From: Actinophytocola oryzae
GTDB taxonomy: Bacteria; Actinomycetota; Actinomycetes; Mycobacteriales; Pseudonocardiaceae
Direction of reading: 5' to 3'
DNA length: 64,000 nt
NCBI RefSeq assembly: GCF_004364325.1
Contig: NZ_SOCP01000001.1
Location: 682,001-746,000, forward strand
Shown: in pieces, positions 7,678 to 15,300 of the stretch
How positions within the stretch are numbered: the first letter of the stretch is position 1
Layout of the letters: every line of letters begins with the position of its first letter
The notes under the pieces: model-generated
The model's input: the letters and a program-made list of their open reading frames with translations, nothing else
Told to the model about the DNA's origin: nothing
Database searches by the model: none
Made by a program: the position numbers and the translations under genes

Positions 7678-8391
7678 GTGTCTCGCATTCATCCGACCGC
7701 TGTCGTGGCATGCGACGCGGTCGTCGCCGATGACGTCGTGATCGGGCCGTACGCGGTGGTTCACCCGTACGTGCGACTGGCGGCAGGCGTCCGGGTCGAC
7801 GCACACGCCGTGCTGGGCGGAGATCCGCAGGACCTGTCGTTCGCGGGCGGCGTGACGTGGCTCGAGGTCGGCAGGGACACCGTGATCAGGGAGGCGGCGA
7901 TCGTGCACCGGGCGACCAGCCCGGACGTGCCGACCAGGATCGGCGCGTCGTGCCTGATCATGGGGCAGGTGCACGTCAGCCACGACTGCCACCTCGGCGA
8001 CCGCGTCGTGGTGTCGCAGCGCACCGCGCTCGCCGGGCACGTCACGGTCGAGACCGACGCGGTGCTCGGCGGGATGACCGCGGTGCACCAGCACGTCAGG
8101 ATCGGCAGGCGGGCCATGGTCGGCGCGCTGGCCAAGGTGACCCGGGACGTCCTGCCGTTCTGCGCGGTCGACGGCAACCCGGCGACGCACCGCGCGCTGA
8201 ACGTCGTGGGGCTGCGGCGGGCCGGGGCGTCGGCCGAGGACCTCAGGGTGCTGCGCCAGGCGTACAACCGGGTGCGCGCGGGACTGTCCCCCGACGACCG
8301 CGCCGGCCTGGCCGGTCAGCTCGCCGAGTTCCTGGACGTGCCGTCGCCGCGGGGGATCGCCGCGTTCGGCCGGGTTCGCGGGGTGGCCTGA
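7678..8391 (+). CDS. lpxA: UDP-N-acetylglucosamine acyltransferase LpxA homologue
   Basis: 237-residue left-handed beta-helix acyltransferase, close to E. coli LpxA in length (262). LpxA would move a 3-hydroxyacyl (or acyl) group from ACP to the 3-OH of UDP-GlcNAc in the cytoplasm. Beyond generic hexapeptide repeats it has LpxA-specific blocks: HPTAVV at the start, DPQDLSFAGG (NQDLKYAG in E. coli), VHVSHDCHLGD with His102 at the catalytic His125 position, LAGHV, GGMTAVHQ and GNPATHRALNVVGLRRAG. The start is GTG 7678, fixed by alignment of RIHPTAVV. It overlaps lpxD by one base (TGATG). Lipid A genes are unexpected in an actinomycete, so the final product is unknown. Confidence 0.9.
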   Translation: MSRIHPTAVVACDAVVADDVVIGPYAVVHPYVRLAAGVRVDAHAVLGGDPQDLSFAGGVTWLEVGRDTVIREAAIVHRATSPDVPTRIGASCLIMGQVHVSHDCHLGDRVVVSQRTALAGHVTVETDAVLGGMTAVHQHVRIGRRAMVGALAKVTRDVLPFCAVDGNPATHRALNVVGLRRAGASAEDLRVLRQAYNRVRAGLSPDDRAGLAGQLAEFLDVPSPRGIAAFGRVRGVA

Positions 8392-9389
8392 TGTGGACCC
8401 TCGCCGAGTTGGCACCACTGCTCGGGGCCTCCGTCGGCAGGTCACCCGACTTCGCCGTGGCACGGCCGGTCCCGTACGACTCCGACGACCCACACGGCCT
8501 GGCCTACTGTGCGAGCGCCCGGTACGCACGGGAGGCGGCACGGCACGCGGTGGGCGCGTTGGTCCTGCCACCCGACCTCGAACCCGATCGCCCCTGCCTG
8601 TACGCCGAGAACCCCGGGGCCGCGTTCGCGCGTTTCCTCGCGCTGTACCGGCGTCCGCTGCCACTGGCGTCCGGGGTGCACCCGACGGCGGTGGTCGACC
8701 CGGCGGCCGAGGTGGCGCCGGGGGCGTCGGTGGGGCCGTACGCGGTTGTCGAGCGTGGCGCCCGGATCGGGGCCGGGGCACGGGTTTTCCCGTTCTGCTA
8801 CGTGGGTGAGGACTGCGTGGTCGGGGAGGAGACCGTGCTGTACCCCCATGTCGTGCTGTACCAGGACGTGCGGGTCGGGGCGCGGTGTGTGGTGCACGCA
8901 CACGCGGTGCTCGGCGCGGACGGCTTCGGCTTCGCGTGGGACGGCACCCGTCAGGTCAGGATCGAGCAGGTCGGCGGGGTCCGGATCGGCGACGACGTCG
9001 AGATCGGCGCGGGTTCCGCCGTCGACCGCGCGACCAGCGGCACGACGGGGATCGGTGCCGGGACCAAGCTGGACAACCTGGTGCAGATAGGACACAACGC
9101 CGACGTGGGTCCGGACACGCTGATCTGCGGCCAGGCCGGGGTGGCGGGCAGTGCCGTCGTCGGGCGGCGGGTGACCATGGCGGGCCAGAGCGGTGTGGCC
9201 GACCACGTCACGGTCGGCGACGGGGTGACACTGGCCGGACGGGCGGTTGCGAGCCGGGACATCGACGAACCCGTTGTGCACCACGGGTTCCCGGCCCGCC
9301 CGGACGGGTTGCGGATAGCGGCCGCGCTGGCCGAGCTACCCGGCCTGCGCGACCGCGTCAGGCAGCTGGAACGCCTGCTGGCGGAATGA
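8391..9389 (+). CDS. lpxD: UDP-3-O-acylglucosamine N-acyltransferase LpxD homologue
   Basis: 332 residues (E. coli LpxD 341). Residues 1-95 form the LpxD-type N-terminal uridine-binding domain. From about 97 a left-handed beta-helix contains the hallmark VLGADGFGFA, VEIGAGSAVDRAT and LDNLVQIGHN, where His235 sits at the position of catalytic His239. The reaction expected is N-acylation of UDP-3-O-acyl-glucosamine, the step after LpxC. Translationally coupled on both sides: start overlaps the lpxA stop, end overlaps the lpxC start. The C-terminal helix is short (RQLERLLAE). Confidence in family is high; acyl donor and chain length cannot be read from sequence. Confidence 0.9.
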   Translation: MWTLAELAPLLGASVGRSPDFAVARPVPYDSDDPHGLAYCASARYAREAARHAVGALVLPPDLEPDRPCLYAENPGAAFARFLALYRRPLPLASGVHPTAVVDPAAEVAPGASVGPYAVVERGARIGAGARVFPFCYVGEDCVVGEETVLYPHVVLYQDVRVGARCVVHAHAVLGADGFGFAWDGTRQVRIEQVGGVRIGDDVEIGAGSAVDRATSGTTGIGAGTKLDNLVQIGHNADVGPDTLICGQAGVAGSAVVGRRVTMAGQSGVADHVTVGDGVTLAGRAVASRDIDEPVVHHGFPARPDGLRIAAALAELPGLRDRVRQLERLLAE

Positions 9390-10162
9390 TCCACCGCCGT
9401 GCGACCGTGCGGGCACCGGTGACCATGACCGGCCGCGGCCTCCACTCCGGGCGCCCGGTGACGGTGACGATCCACCCCGGCGACGACGGCATCGCCTTCC
9501 GCTGCGGCGGTGCTCGCGTGGCCGCCACCCCGGCCGAGGTCACGGACACCCGCCTGCGCACGGCGCTGGGCCACGTCGCCACGGTCGAGCACCTGATGAG
9601 CGCGTTCGCGGGCGCCGGCGTGACCGACGCCGAGGTCGAGCTGACCTACCCGGAACTGCCCGCCCTCGACGGCAGCGCCGCCGCCTTCCTGGCCGTGCTG
9701 CACCCGAGTCCCCTCACCGACACCGAGATCGCGCTGCCACGCGACGAGGTCGTGGTCGAGACACCGGAGGCGTCGATCAGGGTCCGGCGGGGGAGCGGGG
9801 TGTGGAGCTACACCTTCGAGCACGGCCCCGCCGTCGCGACGTTCACCTGCCGACTGCCCCGCGACTACCGCGACGGGGTGGCACCCGCACGGACGTTCGC
9901 CGCCGCGGAGCAGGTGCCGGCCATGGCCGCGGCGGGGCTGGGTCAGGGGCTCGACACGTCGTCCGTGCTGCTCCTGACCCCGGACGGCTACGCGAACCCG
10001 CCACGCTTCCCGGACGAGCCGGCCAGGCACAAGCTGCTCGACCTGGTCGGCGACCTCTACCTGACCGGTATCCCGCCGGGTCTGCTCGACGTGACGGCCT
10101 CGTTCGGCGGTCACACCGCCAACGTCCGGATGGCCGCACTCCTGGGTGACAGCGTGAAGTAG
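9386..10162 (+). CDS. lpxC: UDP-3-O-acyl-N-acetylglucosamine deacetylase LpxC homologue
   Basis: 258 residues, shorter than E. coli LpxC (305) but with the full active site. Zinc ligands His69 (VEHLMSA), His215 and Asp219 (ARHKLLDLVGDLYL), the general base Glu68 next to His69, and His243 (FGGHTANVRM) are all present, as is Lys216. This is the committed zinc-dependent deacetylation of lipid A synthesis. The ATG overlaps the lpxD stop (ATGA). No lpxH, lpxB, lpxK or Kdo genes are visible here, so the operon would stop at UDP-2,3-diacylglucosamine unless later enzymes are elsewhere. Conservation of every catalytic residue argues for activity. Confidence 0.92.
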   Translation: MIHRRATVRAPVTMTGRGLHSGRPVTVTIHPGDDGIAFRCGGARVAATPAEVTDTRLRTALGHVATVEHLMSAFAGAGVTDAEVELTYPELPALDGSAAAFLAVLHPSPLTDTEIALPRDEVVVETPEASIRVRRGSGVWSYTFEHGPAVATFTCRLPRDYRDGVAPARTFAAAEQVPAMAAAGLGQGLDTSSVLLLTPDGYANPPRFPDEPARHKLLDLVGDLYLTGIPPGLLDVTASFGGHTANVRMAALLGDSVK

Positions 10163-10173
10163 CGGCCCGAGAG

Positions 10174-10436
10174 GTGCTCAGCGGCCGTCCGCCGGGGTCC
10201 GAAACTCACGCCGCCCTCGATGTCGCGAGCCTGGACGACGCGGCCGGACACCGGTGCCCGAGATGTTGTTCGCGACGCCGCCGGACTCCGCTCGCTGCCG
10301 GGGCATGTGCACCTCCCACGTCACGTGGAGCCGTCTCCGGCCTGCCGTGGAACTTCCGCTTGACGAGGTCGTACAACGCGCTGACGCAGGTGCGGGCCAA
10401 CGCCGCCGCGATCGACATCATGATCGGCTCCGGCAT
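10174..10436 (-). pseudogene. Remnants of actinomycete N-terminal modules (SIAAALA / NISGTV-VVQA types)
   Basis: On the minus strand ATG 10436 begins MPEPIMMSIAAALA and continues to YDLVKRKF, resembling the start of a common actinomycete small protein, then degenerates. Immediately downstream another reading from 10306 gives GVANNISGT, and after a one-base shift VSGRVVQARDIEGGVSF. That phrase is the usual N-terminal NISG-V-VVQA-I-GGV-F motif of NB-ARC/TPR and related regulators. The one-base break and the absence of any following domain indicate decayed gene starts rather than a working gene. Confidence 0.4.
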
Positions 10437-10909
10437 GTCTTCGCCCTCGCTGAGACGTTCGCGGTAATGACCTCGGCCGGTCGGGCGTGGGAAATCGCGC
10501 GGTGGCGGAGTTCCGAGGTCCCGCGTGCCAAGCGACCCCCCATCCCGCATCGTGAACGGCAGTATTCCCCACCATCTTGATAGCCCGCCATTCCGGCCGA
10601 GGCAACCGTTCGTGCTTCTTCCCCTCGTGCAGAGCAGTCGGTTTTCTTCCGACACGTTTGTGGTCGCTTTGCCTTGTCGGCGCATGATCTTGTCGTTTGG
10701 GTGCATCCCGTCCATCGGCGTGAGGGGCCTGTCGGGCGATGGTCGTCCCCTCGATGGAGGGATTTATTCCTGGCCGAACGCCGCTTTCCCGCCCGCAGGC
10801 GCTGTCTGGGGATGTGAAGGGCCAATTGGAGGTGCCCAGCGGGGTCCGTCGTTCCTACGTTGGAGTTACCCGGGTCGAGGGCCCCGGGCCAATAGAGGGA
10901 GACGGTTTC
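10437..10909. other. Non-coding stretch between the remnants and the serine protease gene
   Basis: No open reading frame with a plausible ribosome site, codon bias or recognisable product was found on either strand. GC content is visibly lower than in the flanking genes. It must hold the protease promoter; the only clear signal is the protease Shine-Dalgarno GAGGGAGA just before 10910. Confidence 0.6.
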
Positions 10910-11668
10910 ATGAGAGCACGATCCCTGCTCGTGACCATGGTCGCCGTCGCCGCTACCGCGGTGGCCGGTCTCGTCATGCCGGCCACCGCGGGAGCGGAGA
11001 CGCCCGGCGAGGCGACCCCGTTCATCGTGGGTGGCGGGAACGCGACCGAGACCTACTCGTTCATGGTGTCACTGCAGAGCAGCAGCGGCGGCCACTCGTG
11101 CGGTGGCTCGCTGATCAAGGCGAACTGGGTGGTCACGGCCGCCCACTGCGGCACGCCCTACCAGGTGCGCGTCGGCAGCAACAACAGGACCAGCGGCGGC
11201 ACCGTCGCGCGGGTGTCGCGGCGGGTCGGCCACCCGTCGGGTGACATCGCGTTGCTGCAGCTGGCGACGTCGGTGAGCCAGGCGCCGGTCGTGATCGCGG
11301 CCAGCTCCGGTGCGGTCGGCACCCAGAGCCGGATCATCGGATGGGGTCAGACCTGCCCGACGAGCGGTTGCGGTGGCGCGCCGGTCACCCTGCAACAGCT
11401 GGACACGGCGATCGTCAGCGACGGTGAGTGTTCCGGTGGCGGCATCAGCGCCGCCAGCGAGATCTGCACCGACAACCCGAACAACAACGCGGGTGCCTGC
11501 TACGGCGACTCCGGCGGCCCGGAGATCAAGCGGGTCAGCGGTGTGTGGCAGCTGATCGGCGCCACGAGCCGCTCCGGCGGCAGCGCGACGTGCGCGCGTG
11601 AACCGTCGATCTACGTTGACGTGCCGTACTTCCGCAGCTGGATCACCCAGTACACCGGTGCGCTGTAG
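10910..11668 (+). CDS. Secreted chymotrypsin-family (S1) serine protease with non-trypsin S1 pocket
   Basis: 252 residues. Sec signal peptide (MRARSLLVTMVAVAATAVAGLVMPATAGA), a short propeptide and an activation-type junction PFIVGGGNAT. The triad is complete: His in VVTAAHC, Asp in SGDIALLQL, Ser in ACYGDSGGP. Disulfide cysteines are conserved. Residues before the nucleophile read GACYGDSGGP, giving Gly at the chymotrypsin-189 position instead of the Asp of trypsins, so cleavage after Lys/Arg is not predicted. ATG 10910 follows GAGGGAGA. Extracellular nutrient or defence protease. Confidence 0.92.
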   Translation: MRARSLLVTMVAVAATAVAGLVMPATAGAETPGEATPFIVGGGNATETYSFMVSLQSSSGGHSCGGSLIKANWVVTAAHCGTPYQVRVGSNNRTSGGTVARVSRRVGHPSGDIALLQLATSVSQAPVVIAASSGAVGTQSRIIGWGQTCPTSGCGGAPVTLQQLDTAIVSDGECSGGGISAASEICTDNPNNNAGACYGDSGGPEIKRVSGVWQLIGATSRSGGSATCAREPSIYVDVPYFRSWITQYTGAL

Positions 11669-11682
11669 GAACTCCGTGAGAG

Positions 11683-11716
11683 GCGGTCCGTCCCCGCGCG
11701 GGTGGGGGCGGACCGC
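11683..11716 (+). terminator. Terminator-type hairpin after the S1 protease
   Basis: GCGGTCCGTCCCC (11683-11695) pairs with GGGGGCGGACCGC (11704-11716) at 12 of 13 positions, 15 bases after the protease stop and before cutA. Confidence 0.7.
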
Positions 11717-11741
11717 GAAAATCGTGACTAGTATCACAGGC

Positions 11742-12038
11742 ATGGACTACGCACACGTCGTCGTGACGTTCACCACCGACAGCAAGAAGCTCGCCGACAC
11801 CATGGCCGCCGAGGTCGCGGGCACCGAGCAGACCTGCTGCGCGCACATCGAGGGCCCGATCCGGCGAGTCCACCGCTGGCACGGCCACAAGCACGCGACC
11901 GAGCAGTGGCGGGTGGAGATCGAGGCCACCGCCGACGGGTCCGACGCGCTGGTGGAGCACATCACCTCCCATCACGGCGACGAGGTGCACGACCTCGTGG
12001 TGACCGACAACGTGCACCACCTGGTCGGCGAGGGGTAG
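11742..12038 (+). CDS. cutA: Divalent-cation tolerance protein CutA
   Basis: 98 residues, close to the usual 105-110 of the trimeric CutA1 ferredoxin-like fold. Matches include DYAHVVVTFTTDSKKLAD at the start, TCCAHIEGPIRRVHRWHG (ACVNI-PITSVYRWEG type) and WRVEIEATADG. The C-terminal segment is His-rich (HITSHHGDEVHD). The cellular role of CutA is uncertain in general; it has been linked to metal tolerance and a PII-like trimer fold. ATG 11742 is the first start giving the CutA N-terminal strand. Confidence 0.82.
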   Translation: MDYAHVVVTFTTDSKKLADTMAAEVAGTEQTCCAHIEGPIRRVHRWHGHKHATEQWRVEIEATADGSDALVEHITSHHGDEVHDLVVTDNVHHLVGEG

Positions 12039-12051
12039 CACCGGTTCCCCG

Positions 12052-13242
12052 CTACATGAAGTTCCTGGTGTGCAGCGCGGACAGCGCCGCCGCCTCGTCG
12101 GCGTGGAAGCCGAGCCGCACGAGCCTGCGCTGCCTGCCCTGATCCATGACGTGCTGCAGCTCCTGCACCCGCCGGTGTCCCGCGGCGATGTCGTCCGGCG
12201 CCCAGCTCCCGGCCGCCAGGACCACCAGCGCGTCGAACACGTCGGCGTTGAGCCCCGCGGTGTCCATGAGCGCGTCGTGGCGGTGGTGGATCGCCGCGCG
12301 GAGCCGGTCCTTCAGCCCTGGGTCCACAGTGGACTGGTGGGCGAGGTGGGCCATGCCGAACACCACGTGCCGCCGCTCGTCGCGGCCTGCGAGCCGGCAG
12401 ATCCGGCGGGTCACCGGGTCCGGCGCGGTGTGTTCGAGGAACGCCAGCAGGTCCACGAACGTCCCCTCGCCGAGCACCGACAGCAGGAACGACGCCAGTG
12501 CGAAGTCCGACTCGGTGACGAGCGTGAACAACGACGAGCGCCCGCCTGCCGACGACGTGCCCATCTCGGTGCCACGCAACAACGCCCGCCGCGCGAACAC
12601 CGACATGTGCCGTGCCTCGTCGGCCATCTGCACGGCCAGGAGCTGCACCACCTCGCGGAAGTGCGGGTGGATCCGCCCGACGAACCTCGCGGGCACGATC
12701 AACGCGGCCTGCTCGTTCTCCACCAGGTAGGTCATGACCTGCACGACCGCGGCCTCGACGTCCGGCGGCAGGGTGAACTCCGCCGACCACGGCACCGCCT
12801 GCTCCGGGTCCCACTGGCGCGCCGCGGCCTGCGCGTAGAGCTTCGGCGCGATGTCGGCCCAGACCAGGTCCTTGTCGTCCAGGTCGAACATCGGTTCCGG
12901 GCCGCCCTTCTCCAGCAGCGCACCCCGCACGCCGAGACCCCAGCTCGCGGGTGGCCTGCCACGCAGGTCCTCCGGCTCGGCGAGCCCGGCCCGTTCCGCA
13001 CCCCGCCAGCGCGCGTCGTCGGCGTCACCACGCACGACCACGGCCACGCCGTCGTCCGTCGACTCGACCCGGTGCCCGCGCCCGCGTGCCCACGCGGGCA
13101 GGTGCACCCGCAGGGCCGGGTCGCGGCCGTGCACCGTGACCCGCCCGCCCGGCGGCAACCCGTCGAGTGCCCGCTGGACGAGCAGGTGGGCGCCCTCGGT
13201 GAACCCCAGGCCGGCCAGGTCGACCGAGGCCTCGGGTGTCAC
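12052..13242 (-). CDS. TusA-like domain fused to ferritin-like diiron protein
   Basis: 396 residues. Residues 7-72 read like a TusA/SirA sulfur-carrier fold (VDLAGLGFTEGAHLLVQRAL, then LPPGGRVTVHGRDPA), but the catalytic CPxP is replaced by FTEG, so no Cys is available for persulfide transfer. Residues about 165-300 form a four-helix diiron bundle with candidate ligands Glu175/177, Glu209-x2-His212 (DEARH), Glu259 and Glu289-x2-His292 (DERRH). The start is GTG 13242, overlapping the upstream stop (GTGA). It is the last gene of a coupled trio with an acyl-CoA dehydrogenase-like enzyme and a PhnD-like protein. The diiron centre suggests an oxygen-dependent oxidation; substrate unknown. Confidence 0.7.
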   Translation of the reverse strand: MTPEASVDLAGLGFTEGAHLLVQRALDGLPPGGRVTVHGRDPALRVHLPAWARGRGHRVESTDDGVAVVVRGDADDARWRGAERAGLAEPEDLRGRPPASWGLGVRGALLEKGGPEPMFDLDDKDLVWADIAPKLYAQAAARQWDPEQAVPWSAEFTLPPDVEAAVVQVMTYLVENEQAALIVPARFVGRIHPHFREVVQLLAVQMADEARHMSVFARRALLRGTEMGTSSAGGRSSLFTLVTESDFALASFLLSVLGEGTFVDLLAFLEHTAPDPVTRRICRLAGRDERRHVVFGMAHLAHQSTVDPGLKDRLRAAIHHRHDALMDTAGLNADVFDALVVLAAGSWAPDDIAAGHRRVQELQHVMDQGRQRRLVRLGFHADEAAALSALHTRNFM

Positions 13243-14084
13243 GGCCGGTACTCCGCCGCCGTGACCCGGCCGTCGTCGGAGTAGAAGCCGGTCGCGGTCA
13301 CCTCGGCGTCGAGCGCGGCGTACCCGGTGGTGCGGCCGGGAAGCCACGCGGTGAGGCCCTCCAGGTCGAGCAGCCTGCGTACTTCCACGTCGCCGTAGGA
13401 CATCGACGACAGCAGCGAGCCGAACAGCTCGACCGCCTCGCCCGCACGGCCCTCGACGACCGTCATGTTGCAGTGGTCGAACGGCACGGTCTGGGTGAGG
13501 ATCCTGGTGCCCTCCGGTGGCAGCGTGCCCTCCTTCGTGAACGCCAGGTGGTTCGCGTCGACCATGCACGCCGCGTCGACCTGCCCGGCCAGCATCGCCC
13601 GCGCCGCGTCCCGCTCGCCGCCGACGTGGTCGCCGTGCAACCCGACACCGACCTCGAACCGGCGGACCGTCGGCTCGATCCCCTGTGCCCGCAGGTGTCC
13701 CAGCGGTATCAGTGTCGCCTGTGGACTGTCCACGGCGCCGGTGCCGACCGTGCGCCCGGCCAGGTCCCCGACCGTGCGCACCGGCGAGTCGGCCCGCACC
13801 ACCACGACCGAGCTGAGGTCGCGGTCGGTGTCGCGCATCGTCAGCGCCTGGACCTCCAGGCCCTCCGCCCGCGCGAGGCGTTGCGCGCGCAGCCACGCGA
13901 GCGGCGAGTTCCACGCCGCGTCGACGTGGCCCGCGACGAGGTCCTCGACCTGCCGCTCGTAGTGGGAGTACAGGACGAAGTCGAAGTCGAGCCCGTGGTC
14001 GGTGAGCCAGGCGCGGAAACCCTCCCAGATCGTCACCACCTTGGGGTCGTAGGCGACCGCGCCCATCAGCAGCGCCGGGGTCAC
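13239..14084 (-). CDS. PhnD-like periplasmic-binding-fold protein without signal peptide
   Basis: 281 residues of the PhnD/phosphonate-binding superfamily: LLMGAVAYDPKVVTIWEGF, WNSPLAWLRA, SSVVVVRADSPV, DLAGRTVGTGAVDSPQA and DAACMVDANHLAF. The N-terminus begins directly with the first beta strand (VTPALLMGAVAYD) and no signal peptide or lipobox is present, and no permease or ATPase is adjacent. The protein is therefore probably cytoplasmic and acts as an enzyme or ligand carrier, as binding-protein folds do in MqnA/MqnD or THI5 proteins. GTG 14084 overlaps the acyl-CoA dehydrogenase stop. Confidence 0.75.
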   Translation of the reverse strand: MTPALLMGAVAYDPKVVTIWEGFRAWLTDHGLDFDFVLYSHYERQVEDLVAGHVDAAWNSPLAWLRAQRLARAEGLEVQALTMRDTDRDLSSVVVVRADSPVRTVGDLAGRTVGTGAVDSPQATLIPLGHLRAQGIEPTVRRFEVGVGLHGDHVGGERDAARAMLAGQVDAACMVDANHLAFTKEGTLPPEGTRILTQTVPFDHCNMTVVEGRAGEAVELFGSLLSSMSYGDVEVRRLLDLEGLTAWLPGRTTGYAALDAEVTATGFYSDDGRVTAAEYRP

Positions 14085-15220
14085 CGGTTCGCCTCGTCCA
14101 GCAGCGGCAGGCCGGTGGTGACGCGGCCGACGAAGTCGTGCAGCGCGTCGGTGGTCGGCGCCATCACCCGCGCCGCGCGCGAGTCGCGGAACCGCCGCTC
14201 CAGCCCCAGTTCCTTGCGGAACGCGCTGCCGCCGCACAGCCGCATGGCGCCGTCGGTGACGTCGGCCGCGGTTTCCCCGGCGAGTGCCTTGACCTCCAGC
14301 ACCCGCAGGGTCGCGTCCTCCCGGCCGGTCTCGAGCGCGGTGAGCGTGTCGCCGAGGAACGCGCGCAACGAGTCGGTGCGGATGCGAAGGACGGCGAGGT
14401 CCCGGCGGGCCACGGGTGCGTCACGCAGTGCGGCGCCGGTGTGTTGGAGCGTCGTGGCGGTCAGGTGCCTGCTCGCCTCCGCGACCGCGCTCTCGGCGAG
14501 ACCGAGGCAGAAGGCCGCGTTGAGGACGAGGAACCACGGCAGCGCCACGGTGAGCGCGACGTCGAGCCCGGCGCCGTCGGCGCCGAGGAGCACGTCCGGG
14601 GACACGGTCACGCCGTCGGCGGTCATCGGGCGGGATCCGTTGCCGCGCAGGCCGAGCCCGTCGAACCCGCCGGAGACCTCGAGTCCCGGGAGACCGCTCG
14701 GCACGAGCCACAGCGACATGCCCTCGGCACCGGACAACGGCAGGCTCGACCAGACGTAGCTGTCCGCGTGTGCCGCGGAGGTGACCCAGCTCTTCCTGGC
14801 GTCGAGCCGCACACGGTCGCCGTCGGCGGTCGCGGTGCCCAACGGGGCCCAGAAATGGCTGCGTGAGCCGAACTCCGAGAACGCGAGCGTGGTCAGGTGG
14901 TTCCCGGCGGCGATCGCGCGCCTGACGTCGGCGGGACCGTGTGCCTCGATGACGGCGGTGCCCGCGTAGTGCATCAGCAGGACCATCGCGGTGGAGCCGC
15001 ATTCGGCGGCCAGCCGTTCGATCACCTCGGCAGCCGCACGCATGCCCTGCCCGCCGCCCACGTCCGCCGCGCTGGTGAGCCCGAGGAACCCGGCGCGGCC
15101 CAGTGCCGCGATGTTCTCCTCGGGGAACTCGCCCGCCGAGTCGACCTGTCCCGCGTTGCGCGCGACCGTGTCGGTGATCAGAGCGTCGAGTTCCGAGGCC
15201 TGTGGGAGAGTGGCTGTCAT
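14081..15220 (-). CDS. Acyl-CoA dehydrogenase-family flavoenzyme
   Basis: 379 residues with the three ACAD domains: helical N-terminus (DALITDTVARNAG), central beta domain (TLAFSEFGSRSHFWAP, KSWVTSAAHAD) and C-terminal helical domain ending MRLCGGSAFRKELGLERRFRDSRA. The usual catalytic Glu of straight-chain dehydrogenases is not evident near the C-terminus; the CGGSAFRKE segment is more like the DszC/HpaA-type flavin monooxygenase branch. It may therefore be an FADH2- or FMNH2-dependent oxygenase. ATG 15220 with AAAGGA upstream. First gene of the trio, divergent from an IclR regulator. Confidence 0.82.
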   Translation of the reverse strand: MTATLPQASELDALITDTVARNAGQVDSAGEFPEENIAALGRAGFLGLTSAADVGGGQGMRAAAEVIERLAAECGSTAMVLLMHYAGTAVIEAHGPADVRRAIAAGNHLTTLAFSEFGSRSHFWAPLGTATADGDRVRLDARKSWVTSAAHADSYVWSSLPLSGAEGMSLWLVPSGLPGLEVSGGFDGLGLRGNGSRPMTADGVTVSPDVLLGADGAGLDVALTVALPWFLVLNAAFCLGLAESAVAEASRHLTATTLQHTGAALRDAPVARRDLAVLRIRTDSLRAFLGDTLTALETGREDATLRVLEVKALAGETAADVTDGAMRLCGGSAFRKELGLERRFRDSRAARVMAPTTDALHDFVGRVTTGLPLLDEANR

Positions 15221-15300
15221 GATCCAGGTCCTTTCGCGATAACCGTGTGCTTCGTTGCGGTTCGGCGGTGGTTCTGGTGGGGGTGAGTAGCATCGGCCGC

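Noticed and set aside
7678..9389. Generic hexapeptide sugar acetyltransferases instead of LpxA/LpxD
   Set aside because: LpxA- and LpxD-specific motifs (DPQDLSFAGG, GGMTAVHQ, GADGFGFA, QIGHN), near-typical lengths and coupling to lpxC outweigh a generic call.
14972..15300. Strong operator between the ACAD and IclR genes
   Set aside because: Only a loose AACCG...CGGTT pair with a 12-base gap was seen; too weak to list as a feature.
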